Below, piece by piece: positions 25,401 to 34,435 of a DNA stretch of 64,000 nt. The translations under genes and the position numbers were made by a program. This DNA is from MGML01 sp034416335 (GTDB lineage Bacteria > Chloroflexota > Dehalococcoidia > Dehalococcoidales > UBA2162). Where the stretch lies: NCBI GenBank assembly GCA_034416335.1, contig DAOULV010000024.1, positions 62,001 to 126,000 of the forward strand, written 5' to 3'. Within the stretch, counting starts at the first letter, position 1; every line of letters begins with the position of its first letter. The notes under the pieces were generated by a model, which saw only the letters and a list, made by a program, of their open reading frames with translations, was not told the origin of the DNA and did not search any database.

Positions 25401-26558
25401 TTACCTTGCGTAGGCTTTCTTCAGGATACCCAGCATATCTTTCGCCGAGGTTTCCCTGGGACTCAGTCTCCACATCCCCTGGTCGAAAGCTGCCTGCGCC
25501 ACTTTCTCCAGCTCCGATTCCTTAACGCCCAGTTCCCTGAGTGTTTTCTGCCCTATCTTCCTGTTGAAGGCTGCCAGCACTTCGGCAACCTGGGCGGCGG
25601 CTTCTTTTGGTGAAGCCGAAGCCTTTATCTTCAGCCCCATTGCTTTTCCGATAAGCCTTATCGGTCCGGGAACTTCCCCGGCAAGGTATTCGATAATTTC
25701 CGGCATTGCTACGCCGCAAGCATTTCCGTGGGGTATATGGAATATCGAGCCGAGGGTATGCCCCAGCGAATGCCCCATGTGAGTTAACGAGTCGTTAAAT
25801 GAGTATCCTGCCAGCATGGCAGCATAACTCATCTGTGTCCTGGCTTCTATATCCTTTCCGTTCTTCACCGCTTTCGGCAGGTATTTCATTACCAGAGAGA
25901 TAGCCTGTTCGCCCAGAAGGTCGGACATCGGGTTCCTGTTATTGCCCATGATAGCTTCTGCGGCGTGGGCATAGGCGTCCATTCCCGTGTCGGCGGTAAT
26001 CGACGGAGGCATTCCGACGGTCAGCATAGGGTCTACTATTGCCAGGTTGGCTCTGACCAGAGGACCCGCCATACCTTTTTTCTTGTTCTCGTCGGCGGTG
26101 TCGGTAATAACGGCGAACATCGTTACCTCGCTGCCTGTCCCCGCCGTTGTCGGGACAAGGATAAGGTTCCTTCCCGGTTTCAATGGGGTGCCCGTACCCA
26201 TATAGTCCTTCACCTTACCGGGATTGTTCAGCAGAAGATTGATTGTCTTGGCGGTATCCATGGTACTACCGCCGCCTATTCCCACCACGCCGTCGACATC
26301 GGCTTTGCGTCCCACTTCCGCGCCTTCGTCTATCATCGTATCCGGCGGGTCGGCTTTCACACCGTCGAAAACGGCTACCTCTATTTCCTGTTCTTTAATA
26401 TTCTCTATAATTTTGTCCGTGATACCCGTTTGCTTGACTCCCTGGTCGTAAACAGCCAGCACTTTCTTGCAGCCCAGGGTCTTCAGCCTTTCACCGGTCT
26501 GAAGAGAAGAATCCACGCCGAACAGCGCCGGAGTCATGTGGTTAATATTGAACGCCAT
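25401..26558 (-). CDS. Iron-containing alcohol dehydrogenase
   Basis: A 385-residue NAD(P)-dependent group III alcohol dehydrogenase. The nucleotide site GIGGGSTMDTAK (near residue 95), the metal ligand region DAYAHAAEAIM and HMGHSLGHTLGSIFHIPHG (metal-binding histidines) are all present. Related enzymes act on simple alcohols, 1,3-propanediol, lactaldehyde or butanol. The substrate here is open. The ATG at 26558 has a strong AGGAGGAAGGG ribosome site. A hairpin terminator follows. It is probably a single-gene unit. Confidence 0.93.
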   Translation of the reverse strand: MAFNINHMTPALFGVDSSLQTGERLKTLGCKKVLAVYDQGVKQTGITDKIIENIKEQEIEVAVFDGVKADPPDTMIDEGAEVGRKADVDGVVGIGGGSTMDTAKTINLLLNNPGKVKDYMGTGTPLKPGRNLILVPTTAGTGSEVTMFAVITDTADENKKKGMAGPLVRANLAIVDPMLTVGMPPSITADTGMDAYAHAAEAIMGNNRNPMSDLLGEQAISLVMKYLPKAVKNGKDIEARTQMSYAAMLAGYSFNDSLTHMGHSLGHTLGSIFHIPHGNACGVAMPEIIEYLAGEVPGPIRLIGKAMGLKIKASASPKEAAAQVAEVLAAFNRKIGQKTLRELGVKESELEKVAQAAFDQGMWRLSPRETSAKDMLGILKKAYAR

Positions 26559-26681
26559 ATTCCCTTCCTCCTGTATTAATTACTTGTAATAACGATTATA
26601 GCAGGTTATCGGGAAAATGTTATCCGGAAAGATTCCTATGGCCGTGATCCGGGCGGTATCGATTCCGCAGTCTTTAGATAC

Positions 26682-26801
26682 TATTCGGTTTTTGTTGTGA
26701 TTTTTAGTGCACCCCCTTTATCCCCCTCAAACAACTGCCATATTCAGCAAAAATATCTCGATTGTTTGAGGGGGAAAGAGTTTGAGAGAGGGGCTAAGCC
26801 C
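26682..26801. repeat. Dispersed palindromic repeat, family 1, copy B
   Basis: CCCCCTCAAAC (26722-26732) and GTTTGAGGGGG (26764-26774) flank a centre almost identical, in reverse complement, to copy C at 59574-59604. The left flank ATACTATTCGGTTTTTGTTG is shared with copy C. The second hairpin seen in copy A is cut off after GAGAGAGGGGCTAAGCCC. Confidence 0.8.
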
Positions 26802-26885
26802 ATGTCAATCCACTCCTCCTTCGTCATTGCGAGATCCCGCTTTCTCCCGTTCGTTCTGAGCTTGTCGAAGGACGAATCCGTCTCC

Positions 26886-26983
26886 GTCATTGCGAGGAGT
26901 CCGCCGGGGCGGACGACGTGGCAATCTCTATAATCGGACTTGGGGATTGCTTCGTCTCGACTACGCCGAGGACTCGCAATGAC
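26886..26983. repeat. Dispersed palindromic repeat, family 2, copy 1
   Basis: GTCATTGCGAG (26886-26896) and CTCGCAATGAC (26973-26983) are perfect 11-base terminal inverted repeats around a GC-rich centre beginning GAGTCCGCC. Copies lie at 60495-60592 and 62459-62557. Just upstream (26822-26880) is a composite of another GTCATTGCGAG end and the GAGCTTGTCGAAGGA sequence. Confidence 0.8.
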
Positions 26984-27016
26984 AACAAGACCAACCAGGT
27001 GCACACAGAACCAGTC

Positions 27017-27045
27017 TTTACAAGGCAGGCGTATCACAATATAAT
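27017..27045 (+). promoter_or_regulatory. Promoter of the tRNA-Arg gene
   Basis: TTTACA at 27017-27022 and a perfect TATAAT at 27040-27045 are spaced by 17 bases. The tRNA begins 35 bases after the -10 box. Confidence 0.7.
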
Positions 27046-27080
27046 CAAGGTAGGCTGAAAATCCGACTTTCAGTTTTCGC

Positions 27081-27157
27081 GTCCCTGTAGCTCAGCCGGA
27101 TAGAGCGGCTGCCTTCTAAGCAGCGGGTCGGGGGTTCGAATCCCTCCAGGGACGCCA
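27081..27157 (+). tRNA. tRNA-Arg (UCU anticodon)
   Basis: A complete cloverleaf of 77 bases with the CCA end encoded. The acceptor stem GTCCCTG pairs with CAGGGAC. The anticodon stem GCTGC/GCAGC holds the loop CTTCTAA, giving anticodon UCU, which reads AGA and AGG. The T arm contains GGTTCGAATCC. The discriminator base is G at 27154, followed by CCA. It has its own promoter and terminator. Confidence 0.95.
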
Positions 27158-27177
27158 TAATTTAAAGCTAAAAGTAG

Positions 27178-27211
27178 CCCCGACACCTAAATCGGTATCG
27201 GGATTTTTTTT
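27178..27211 (+). terminator. Intrinsic terminator of the tRNA-Arg gene
   Basis: CCCGACACC (27179-27187) pairs with GGTATCGGG (27194-27202) with one mismatch and a short loop. Eight T follow at 27204-27211. Confidence 0.85.
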
Positions 27212-27214
27212 GAA

Positions 27215-27235
27215 TGGCACTAATTTGGCACTAAT
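27215..27235. repeat. Tandem TGGCACTAAT direct repeat beside the tRNA
   Basis: TGGCACTAAT occurs at 27215-27224 and again at 27226-27235, an 11-base period. It lies at the junction between the tRNA terminator and the AT-rich KAP region. Such short repeats are compatible with an old integration boundary, but no integrase is present. Confidence 0.5.
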
Positions 27236-27355
27236 ATTCAAATAAAGATTCTAACGGAATGGAATTGAAGGTAAAATAATAATAAAATCGCAGTGTTATA
27301 TATAAATGGGGGTATGATTTTAGGAATTATTACTTTTAGTTTATTGCCGTAAAAC

Positions 27356-28636
27356 TTATATTATAGTTTGTGCTAAACTAAAAGCTTCTCGAAGAGTATT
27401 TTGAAAATCGGTATCATTCCCTCCGAAAAACTTCACAACATCCTCAAATTCTGGGAACACTCCAAATAAGAATTGACGTATTTGTTCATTGTTGAGGTAC
27501 TGAACAAATTCCGGCGCATTTCTTTGAATCAAATACTCTTCCTTTGTAGGGCTCGTAGTATGGCTGATAGCTTCTAAATAAGTATAAAATCCAGACGGAT
27601 TGTTTTTACAGAAATTGTGAAACTCGGGAAATCGGACTGATATTGCTGTTGAAAGAGCTAGAATTGGGTTAGGTTTGAAAATATGGAATAATGAAGGAGT
27701 TACGGTTTTGGCTAACTCCGTAAGCAGCGCAAAACTACTTGATAGACGTAAATATAGTCGAGGATTGCCCTGTGCAGCCTGACTGATAACATACAGACAA
27801 TCTTCAACTTGCATCTCATAAGGTATTAACTGTGTAAATAACTGCTTTAATTGATCTGAAGATATTGGGGGGACATTAAAAGAATAATGGATAATTTTAT
27901 CAAGGTATTCTCTATCAATCCCAGGTTTAATTCCATAATGTATTTGAATTGCTTTTTCGGCAACAGACCTATCTATACCAATGACAAACACACACGATGA
28001 TACTGTTAAAAACAGCTTAAGTGCTTCCAATATTATTATTACGTTTTCTGGTAAGCATCTGTCTAGGTCATCAATAAAAATAACTAATCGCTTTGAACCA
28101 TATTCTTTAAGATACGCTTTTACAGCAGCATCGAATTCAAAAGAGAATTTATCTACTGCAGTCTGGAATCTTTTCCAATCGGCAACATCATCTTGGATTT
28201 CTTTTAGAGTAGGGAATGATATTCCCCCTGTTCCAACAATCGTTGGACTAAGCTTCATTTGTTTAACTAGTGATAATGAAATCTGAGCCCATTTTTTAGT
28301 TGCGTTCAATATCTTTGTTTTTGTGTCTTCATTTGCACTAGCATATATACCGTTAAGTATTTGATAGATAAGCGCACTCCTAACATCTTGTGTTCTATCA
28401 TATTTCCAAGCTTCGAACCATATGGTGGGTATCTTGCCTCTTGAATGCTTACTTCCACCTACTAGTCTTTTTCGTAATTGCATCATAAATGAAGACTTCC
28501 CAGAACCCCATGCGCCATATATACCGATAGTTATAGGTAAATCTCTCACCGAAGTATCTTTGATTAGTTTTTCAATGCCTATAACGTATGGTGTGAAACC
28601 CAACTTATCATTTTCGGTAGGATTGTCCAGACGCAT
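27356..28636 (-). CDS. KAP family P-loop NTPase
   Basis: A 426-residue protein with the Walker A GAWGSGKS at residues 41-48 and the Walker B VIFIDDLDR at 185-193, the arrangement of KAP NTPases. No convincing membrane segments split the P-loop domain, unlike many family members. KAP NTPases are often found on mobile islands and near defence genes. The ATG at 28636 follows AAGGAGGAAAAG. The longer frame from 28678 would place that site inside the gene. The coding sequence is AT-rich compared with its neighbours and stands alone next to a tRNA, which suggests transfer. Its biological role is unknown. Confidence 0.8.
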   Translation of the reverse strand: MRLDNPTENDKLGFTPYVIGIEKLIKDTSVRDLPITIGIYGAWGSGKSSFMMQLRKRLVGGSKHSRGKIPTIWFEAWKYDRTQDVRSALIYQILNGIYASANEDTKTKILNATKKWAQISLSLVKQMKLSPTIVGTGGISFPTLKEIQDDVADWKRFQTAVDKFSFEFDAAVKAYLKEYGSKRLVIFIDDLDRCLPENVIIILEALKLFLTVSSCVFVIGIDRSVAEKAIQIHYGIKPGIDREYLDKIIHYSFNVPPISSDQLKQLFTQLIPYEMQVEDCLYVISQAAQGNPRLYLRLSSSFALLTELAKTVTPSLFHIFKPNPILALSTAISVRFPEFHNFCKNNPSGFYTYLEAISHTTSPTKEEYLIQRNAPEFVQYLNNEQIRQFLFGVFPEFEDVVKFFGGNDTDFQNTLREAFSLAQTII

Positions 28637-28851
28637 CTTTTCCTCCTTAATAGAAACCAGTATATCATATGAGTGCATTAAATCGGATAGTAATTCAGGT
28701 CAATCAACCCCAAAAATGACTTAATCCAGTCAACATCATCCGAATCTAATAGAGAAAGAAAGTAGAAAAATGTGGCAGATGGGAAAAGAGAAAATACGCC
28801 AGATTAGTTGATTTAAATGCCTGAATATCAGCTGTTCAAAATTGGATAGTC

Positions 28852-29667
28852 TTAGTCCTGTAGCTGGACGAAGACAGTCATAATCATCGGATGTTTTGCG
28901 TTGAACACACGCTGCTTGTTTATTATGTCGCGGGTATCGTTATTTTCAGCCAGGTTATCTTCGGTGGGAAGTATTATATCAGGTATCCTTGATATTCTTT
29001 CGTTAATTTCTTTCGGGGTGGAAGGTTTGATTAAATCGAAGGTGATGGCGAAACCATCGGATATCGTACCCTCGACCTGTTTAAATTCGCCCCCTACCGC
29101 CTCCTCCACGATACTGGTAAGTGATAACGAGCCGCTTATTGTTGCCGGCGGCAGAATCAATACTCTCAACTGGTTATATATCCTTACTTCATCCAGTATA
29201 TCGGTATCACTTTTATCCGATAAATCATCCTGGTCTTCTTCCGTATCATCTTCATAATCGATACCTATCATCTGCCTGATGTTTTGATCAAATACGGTCT
29301 CCCCGGCATCCACCCGCTTTATCGCATCGACGAGGTCTTCGAGGTGAATATCCTTTAACAGATAACCCTTGGCTCCCGCTTTCGTAGATTCGGAAACATA
29401 CTGGTCGTACAGGGTGAGAACAATAACTTTACAGTCGGGAAACATTCTGGTTATCATTCTTGTCAGTTGAATCCCGTCCGTGCCGGGCATTCTGAGGTCG
29501 ACGAGTATAATGTCGGGATTCACCATCGGGATTTTAGCCAGGGCTTCTTCGGCACTTGAAGCCTGGCCAACAACCTGAATTTCATTGACGATGTCGAGAA
29601 TCGACGTAATGCCTTCCCGCACTATCAGGTGGTCGTCCACTATCATTACTTTAATCGGTTCCGCCAT
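28852..29667 (-). CDS. Response regulator with an unrecognised C-terminal domain
   Basis: Residues 1-125 are a NarL-type receiver with acidic pocket DD (11-12), phospho-acceptor Asp57 (ILVDLRMPG), Thr in LTLYD and Lys105. An acidic linker follows (about residues 138-160, mostly D and E). The remaining 110 residues have no LuxR helix-turn-helix. They look like an alpha/beta domain, ending in a strand MIMTVFVQLQD. The output therefore differs from that of the LuxR-type regulator encoded just upstream (41-base gap). The protein is last in a four-gene signalling operon. The function of the C-terminal part is unknown. Confidence 0.8.
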   Translation of the reverse strand: MAEPIKVMIVDDHLIVREGITSILDIVNEIQVVGQASSAEEALAKIPMVNPDIILVDLRMPGTDGIQLTRMITRMFPDCKVIVLTLYDQYVSESTKAGAKGYLLKDIHLEDLVDAIKRVDAGETVFDQNIRQMIGIDYEDDTEEDQDDLSDKSDTDILDEVRIYNQLRVLILPPATISGSLSLTSIVEEAVGGEFKQVEGTISDGFAITFDLIKPSTPKEINERISRIPDIILPTEDNLAENNDTRDIINKQRVFNAKHPMIMTVFVQLQD

Positions 29668-29708
29668 AATATCTTCAAACCTACATTAACATCCGTATAA
29701 ATGTCGAA

Positions 29709-30380
29709 TCAATTATCCACCAGGTTTAAATTCTCATCGAACAAATCAGGCTGATTTCTGGCAAAAAGCGCCGCCTGGACTCTCTTCGTCATCTCCAGCT
29801 TGGTCAGAATATTGTGCACGTGAGTCTTAACGGTCTGCACGCTGATTATCAGCTCGTTCGAAATTTCTTCGTTGCTCTTGCCTTCGGCAAGAAGCTGCAG
29901 TACCTCAAGCTCCCTCGCAGTAAGCGACTTCAATTTATTATTTTCATCCGTCGTCGATATTACCATCATCAGTTTCTGGACGATTTCAGGATGAACGGCG
30001 GGCTTGCCGTTCACCACAGACCAGATTGCAGATACCAGTTCCTCCGGCAAAATATCCTTCAGCATATATCCGTCCGCGCCGGCATTTATGGCGGGAAATA
30101 CCTTATCGTTCTGCGTAAATACGGTCAGTACTATTATCTTTGTATCGGGTGAATCCTTCTTTATCTGGGTTATCGCCTGGATACCGTCCACCCTGGGCAT
30201 ATTTAAGTCCATCAGCACCACGTCTGGTCTGACTCTTAAAGCCATCGAAACGGCTTCTTCACCATTTGCCGCTTCACCCAGGACCTCGAACTCTTTCTGG
30301 GTCTGCAGGTAGTTTTTCAGACCTTCCCTTATTAACTTGTGGTCGTCGGCAATTAGAATACCTATTTTATTCTTATCCAT
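29709..30380 (-). CDS. NarL/FixJ-type response regulator
   Basis: A 223-residue transcription regulator. The receiver (residues 1-122) has DD near 12, the phospho-acceptor in VVLMDLNMPR (Asp about 56), and Lys in YMLKDI. A LuxR-type helix-turn-helix occupies about 150-212 (LTARELEVLQLLAEGKSNEEI then VKTHVHNILTKL). It lies third in the operon, 83 bases after the HisKA_3-type kinase gene. HisKA_3 kinases usually phosphorylate NarL-type regulators, so this is the most likely partner of that kinase. DNA targets are unknown. The palindromes upstream of the secreted-protein gene (34314-34351) are a possible site. Confidence 0.93.
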   Translation of the reverse strand: MDKNKIGILIADDHKLIREGLKNYLQTQKEFEVLGEAANGEEAVSMALRVRPDVVLMDLNMPRVDGIQAITQIKKDSPDTKIIVLTVFTQNDKVFPAINAGADGYMLKDILPEELVSAIWSVVNGKPAVHPEIVQKLMMVISTTDENNKLKSLTARELEVLQLLAEGKSNEEISNELIISVQTVKTHVHNILTKLEMTKRVQAALFARNQPDLFDENLNLVDN

Positions 30381-30463
30381 TTTTTCGCCTGATACCGATT
30401 TTCCCTGTCTGATTTATCATTTATCGCCTGTACTCGAATCCGTTCCTGCTCAACCTTCCGATA

Positions 30464-32023
30464 TTAATCCTGGAGATGCATTTCCAACGGCAAATCCAGC
30501 TGGACGGTTGTCCCCTGCCCGATTTTTGAACTAATGGCCAACTCTCCCTGCAAAAATTTAGCTCTTTCATTTATACTTCTTATCCCGATATGGTTTAAAT
30601 AAAGACTTTCTTCATCTTCGGGAAAGGTAAAGCCTACTCCGTCATCGCGGACTGCAACTATCAGTTTTTCCTTCTGAAACTCCAGCTTCACCTCGATTGT
30701 CGATGCCTGGGCGTGTTTCTTACTATTGGTAACCGCCTCCCTGACGATATAGTATATGGCTCTTTCGGTGCTGTACTTTAGTTTTTGCGCTTCACCGTTT
30801 ACCTTCAGATAGCACTTAATTTTCCCTTCGTTATCGATAATACTGAGGTATTCCTGTATTGCCGATATCAATCCGGACCGCTCCAGGTCCGGTGGATGAA
30901 GATCGCTGACGATTCTTCTTAAACTGTGAGTGCTTTCCAGCAAACCCTTGGCGGTAGCCAGTAGTTTTGCGTCTATCTGCTCCATATTCTCCTGAAGAAG
31001 CGCCCTGCAGGCCTGAATTGAAAACTGGGACGCCACGATGGACTGTATCGGACCGTCATGCAGCTCAAGGGATATTCTTAACCTCTCATCCTCCGTGTTC
31101 TTGATTACCCGCCTGAGCAGGTCTTCGACCTCAAGGTGCGCTTTCTCCAGACTGTCGTACAACCGCGAATTGGATATTGCGATGCTGCTCTGGCTGCAGA
31201 GCGTTATCAAAAAATCAATATCGCTCTCTCTCAAAGGTTTGTGAGGAGGCATTTTCACTACTTTCAAGACGCCTATAGCCGCATTTCTGCTTACAAAGGG
31301 GATATATATTTCGTAGCCGGAGTCTATAAGGTGAATGTCCTCCCAGTCCTCGTATATCTTCACGTCACCCGTCGAATATACAATCGGTTTCATCGTGGAT
31401 GAAACCTGCTGTTTCATATCTTCGCTGTTTTCCCGGGCATCTTCGGAATAGCTCGATAGAATCTTATTAGAATAATGCTTGGTCCTGTCCCGGTTTTCAT
31501 CCCAGAGTGTCACCTCGACGTGGTCCCCATCCGTTTCCGCATCCACGGTTTCCAGGATAATCCCGACGATTTTTTCTTCATCCAGTTCAGAAAGCAGCCG
31601 GTTATTAAGTTCGAAAAGTGGTAATAACGCCTTGAGCCGGGCGTTTTCTTTTCTGGTATTGCCTCTGGCCATAGCGTCTTCGATACTTATCTGCAGGTCG
31701 TCGATAGTGACCGGTTTGCGCAGAAACCCGATCGCCCCGTATTCCAGGGCTTCGATGGCCGTATCCATCGTACCGTGACCGGTAAGCATCACAACCTGGA
31801 CATCGGGCACTATCTCTATTGCCCGGCGCAGTACTTCGATTCCATCCATACCCGGCATTCTTACATCCAGAAGCAGCAGGTCGAATGATTCGTTCTGAAT
31901 CAGTTCAAGGGCTTCTTCACCTGATGCAGCACCACGAGCGTCGTAACCTTTCCTTTGAAGGAGTGCTACGCTGGATTCCCGTATACCTTTTTCGTCATCG
32001 ATTACTAGTATCTTTTCAGGCAT
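30464..32023 (-). CDS. Hybrid protein: receiver-GAF-HisKA_3 histidine kinase
   Basis: A 519-residue soluble protein. Residues 1-120 are a CheY-like receiver (phospho-acceptor in LLLLDVRMPGMDG). About 150-295 are a GAF-type sensor. About 310-380 are a HisKA_3 dimerisation domain with His322 in ELHDGPIQ. About 415-515 are an ATPase domain (EAVTNSKKHAQAS, VRDDGVGF, HIGIRSINERA). The receiver at the N-terminus of a kinase suggests it accepts phosphate from the upstream membrane kinase and passes a signal on. No membrane segments are present. It lies 17 bases after that kinase gene. The receiver is strikingly similar to the free receiver encoded at 37051-37425. Confidence 0.92.
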   Translation of the reverse strand: MPEKILVIDDEKGIRESSVALLQRKGYDARGAASGEEALELIQNESFDLLLLDVRMPGMDGIEVLRRAIEIVPDVQVVMLTGHGTMDTAIEALEYGAIGFLRKPVTIDDLQISIEDAMARGNTRKENARLKALLPLFELNNRLLSELDEEKIVGIILETVDAETDGDHVEVTLWDENRDRTKHYSNKILSSYSEDARENSEDMKQQVSSTMKPIVYSTGDVKIYEDWEDIHLIDSGYEIYIPFVSRNAAIGVLKVVKMPPHKPLRESDIDFLITLCSQSSIAISNSRLYDSLEKAHLEVEDLLRRVIKNTEDERLRISLELHDGPIQSIVASQFSIQACRALLQENMEQIDAKLLATAKGLLESTHSLRRIVSDLHPPDLERSGLISAIQEYLSIIDNEGKIKCYLKVNGEAQKLKYSTERAIYYIVREAVTNSKKHAQASTIEVKLEFQKEKLIVAVRDDGVGFTFPEDEESLYLNHIGIRSINERAKFLQGELAISSKIGQGTTVQLDLPLEMHLQD

Positions 32024-32040
32024 TCCACGCTCACTTTCTA

Positions 32041-34110
32041 TCAGGCTCTCGGGAGTCTAATGGTAAATCTCGTACCTTGATTTTCCTCACTTTCAACTTC
32101 AATTGTCCCATTATGCTCTTCGACAATACTCCTGGTAACCGTTAAACCCAGGCCGGTTCCGTTTAACTTGGTAGTATATAATGAATCGAATATTCTATCG
32201 ATCACTTCTTTCGGCATTCCCAGCCCTGTATCGGAGATAATGAAAACAACGTTGTCGTCTTCTACTCGGGTCGAGACATCTATCCTGCCGCCAGCAGGCA
32301 TAGCATCGCTGGCGTTTGCAAACAGATTTAACAGGACCTGCCTGAGCTGTTCCATGCTGGCATTAATCAGCGGAGCTTCCATTGAATAGTCTTCGTGGAT
32401 TTCTATATCTTCGGTCTTGGTCCGGAGCCGGATAAGGGTAACTACCGTTTTAGTAACGTCGTTCAGGTCAATAATTTCCCTGGATGTTCTTTCTTTCCGG
32501 GCTATACCGAGAAGTATTTCAACGATATTCCGTGCTCTCAGGGCTTCGGTTTCTATAATCTTGGCGTCTTCCCGCATAGGATTGGATTCACCCAGGTCTT
32601 CATAAAGAATAGTCCCGTAATTAATCACACTCTGGAGGGAATTATTAACTTCGTGAGCAACGTTTGTTGCCAGTTCACCCAGCGAAGCCAGTTTCGACGA
32701 CCTGATCAACTGCTGCTGCAGTTGATCATAAAGACGTGCGTTTTCGATACTGACCGCCGCCTGATTCGAAATCGTACCGAGCAGCTGCCTGTCTTCGGTG
32801 GAATACGTATCTCCCGATGTCTTTTTTGCGAGTAAGAGCAGCCCCGTTAAAACTTCCTTAGACCGCAGCGGTACCAGTAGCTCGATATTATTCTCCGTCA
32901 ATACCTTTTTGTCTTCCGGATCGATATTCTGCAACGAGGGTGTAAAATCGATTGCGCTTATATCGATTGTGTAGTCCTGGTATTTCATAGCCTGGACTAA
33001 ACTGCTGTTCGCCGAAAAGGATATGTGGTTCCCATTATTCATATCCTGACCGTAGGACGAATAAACTTCATAATCTCCGGTCTGGGCGGTAGGCAATAAT
33101 AGAATAACCGATCTGCTGTCCATTCCCAGCCCGATCAGTGAAATTAATGAATCGGATAACTGTTTCAGGTCCGTCACATTTTTTGTCTCTTGAGTGAATT
33201 GTTCCAGGTTAAGCAGATGATCATACCTGCCGCGGAAAAACCATCTGTCGACAACTCGTTGTACTCTGGACTGGATTGGTTGAAATATCGCCGCGATAGC
33301 CAGGAAAGCCAAAATCATCACCGTTACGAATACAGGTGTACTGAGTTCCTGGAATGAGTTGCTGACCAGCAGGAATATTCCGATAACAATGCCGAGCATT
33401 ATAAGACTTACGATAGAGTACGCGGTCCCCCTGCGTAACACGACGCGGATTTCCAGCAGGCCGTACCTGAGCATTGCTATCGTGGCTATAATACAGAATA
33501 TCAGGTTTCCGATTATTCCCAGCGGATACATCCGGATACCCAGGGGAGGAAGAAAATCCGTAGTAGCCCCGACAAGCATTATTACCAGACCTGTGATTAT
33601 ATACGAATCTCTGACTTTATCGTTGAGCACTCTGGTACGTCTGTAATGCCTGATGATTACCCTGAATCCGAGTATCATCGGCAGGTATGCGGCGCCCAAA
33701 TATACCGGGAACAGCATACCGATTACCGGAGCTTTCCCATACCAGAACGACTGCATTCCTTTTACCACGAGTCCCGTGGGAACGAGCACCAGAGCAGCGA
33801 CAAACAGGGCATATACTATATATAGTATCGACCTTCTTTCTCTGGTTTCGGTGAAACTCAGGGTAAACCTATAGAAAAAGTGGGCTGCACATACAATCGA
33901 CAGGAAAACCCATATCTCCCAGGTATATGCCTGCTCCAGGGTATCACTGTCGCGCATCAGGAAAATGAAAAAACCCCAGAGAGCCATAAAGATAAGAAAC
34001 AACAGGAACGGCCACCTGGCCGGGCGTCTGAGACCACTTATAATAACGAGTATAAGCAGTCCGATACAGAATGCAAATAATAATACAGGTATTGCGACAT
34101 ATACACTCAT
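32041..34110 (-). CDS. Membrane histidine kinase with 7TM input, GAF and HisKA domains
   Basis: A 689-residue sensor kinase. The first 285 residues hold about nine hydrophobic segments, including a 7TM region like that of HisKA_7TM kinases. A GAF-type domain (about 300-460) precedes a PrsK/NtrB-like HisKA domain with His486 in VAHEVNNSLQS, and an ATPase domain follows with NASDAMPAGG, ISDTGLGM and GTGLGLTVTRSI. The ATG at 34110 follows GGGAGAAG. It is first in an operon of two kinases and two response regulators. The 7TM region suggests a membrane-soluble or extracellular ligand. Confidence 0.92.
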   Translation of the reverse strand: MSVYVAIPVLLFAFCIGLLILVIISGLRRPARWPFLLFLIFMALWGFFIFLMRDSDTLEQAYTWEIWVFLSIVCAAHFFYRFTLSFTETRERRSILYIVYALFVAALVLVPTGLVVKGMQSFWYGKAPVIGMLFPVYLGAAYLPMILGFRVIIRHYRRTRVLNDKVRDSYIITGLVIMLVGATTDFLPPLGIRMYPLGIIGNLIFCIIATIAMLRYGLLEIRVVLRRGTAYSIVSLIMLGIVIGIFLLVSNSFQELSTPVFVTVMILAFLAIAAIFQPIQSRVQRVVDRWFFRGRYDHLLNLEQFTQETKNVTDLKQLSDSLISLIGLGMDSRSVILLLPTAQTGDYEVYSSYGQDMNNGNHISFSANSSLVQAMKYQDYTIDISAIDFTPSLQNIDPEDKKVLTENNIELLVPLRSKEVLTGLLLLAKKTSGDTYSTEDRQLLGTISNQAAVSIENARLYDQLQQQLIRSSKLASLGELATNVAHEVNNSLQSVINYGTILYEDLGESNPMREDAKIIETEALRARNIVEILLGIARKERTSREIIDLNDVTKTVVTLIRLRTKTEDIEIHEDYSMEAPLINASMEQLRQVLLNLFANASDAMPAGGRIDVSTRVEDDNVVFIISDTGLGMPKEVIDRIFDSLYTTKLNGTGLGLTVTRSIVEEHNGTIEVESEENQGTRFTIRLPRA

Positions 34111-34313
34111 AGAGGTTCTTCTCCCATCCTTTAAGAGTATAATCCTGTCAGTACGGTGAGTATGTCTATATTATTCTATTACGATAAAGACGATGATACA
34201 AAAATGATTTTCTATTATATACCACCGATACGGCTAAGTATAGTAAAAGAAGCGGTCGTTGTCGAGTAACAAAATATCTATTTTTATACAATCATGTATA
34301 TATTACAACATTT

Positions 34314-34351
34314 CTACATCCAAAGATGTAGGAAAAACACCTATTTAGGTG
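34314..34351. promoter_or_regulatory. Two adjacent palindromes, likely operator sites
   Basis: CTACATC-CAAA-GATGTAG (34314-34331) and CACCTATTTAGGTG (34338-34351) are both perfect inverted repeats. Their centres are 22 bases apart, about two helical turns. They sit directly upstream of a -35-like TTGCTA at 34354. The 325-base region between the kinase operon and the secreted-protein gene otherwise contains only the divergent promoters. Confidence 0.45.
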
Positions 34352-34353
34352 GA

Positions 34354-34381
34354 TTGCTAAGTCGCAAGTAGGTAGTATCAT
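34354..34381 (+). promoter_or_regulatory. Candidate promoter of the secreted-protein gene
   Basis: TTGCTA (34354-34359) and TATCAT (34376-34381) are 16 bases apart. The start codon lies at 34436. The match to consensus is only moderate. The paired palindromes just upstream support regulation here. Confidence 0.4.
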
Positions 34382-34435
34382 TAGACTACGGGGTAATGGA
34401 ATCCTGTAGTAATATTGCGAAGGAGGGACAAGCGA

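Noticed and set aside
27158..27355. Integrase or transposase remnant beside tRNA-Arg
   Set aside because: No frame of meaningful length or integrase motif is present. Only the tandem repeat and AT-rich sequence remain.
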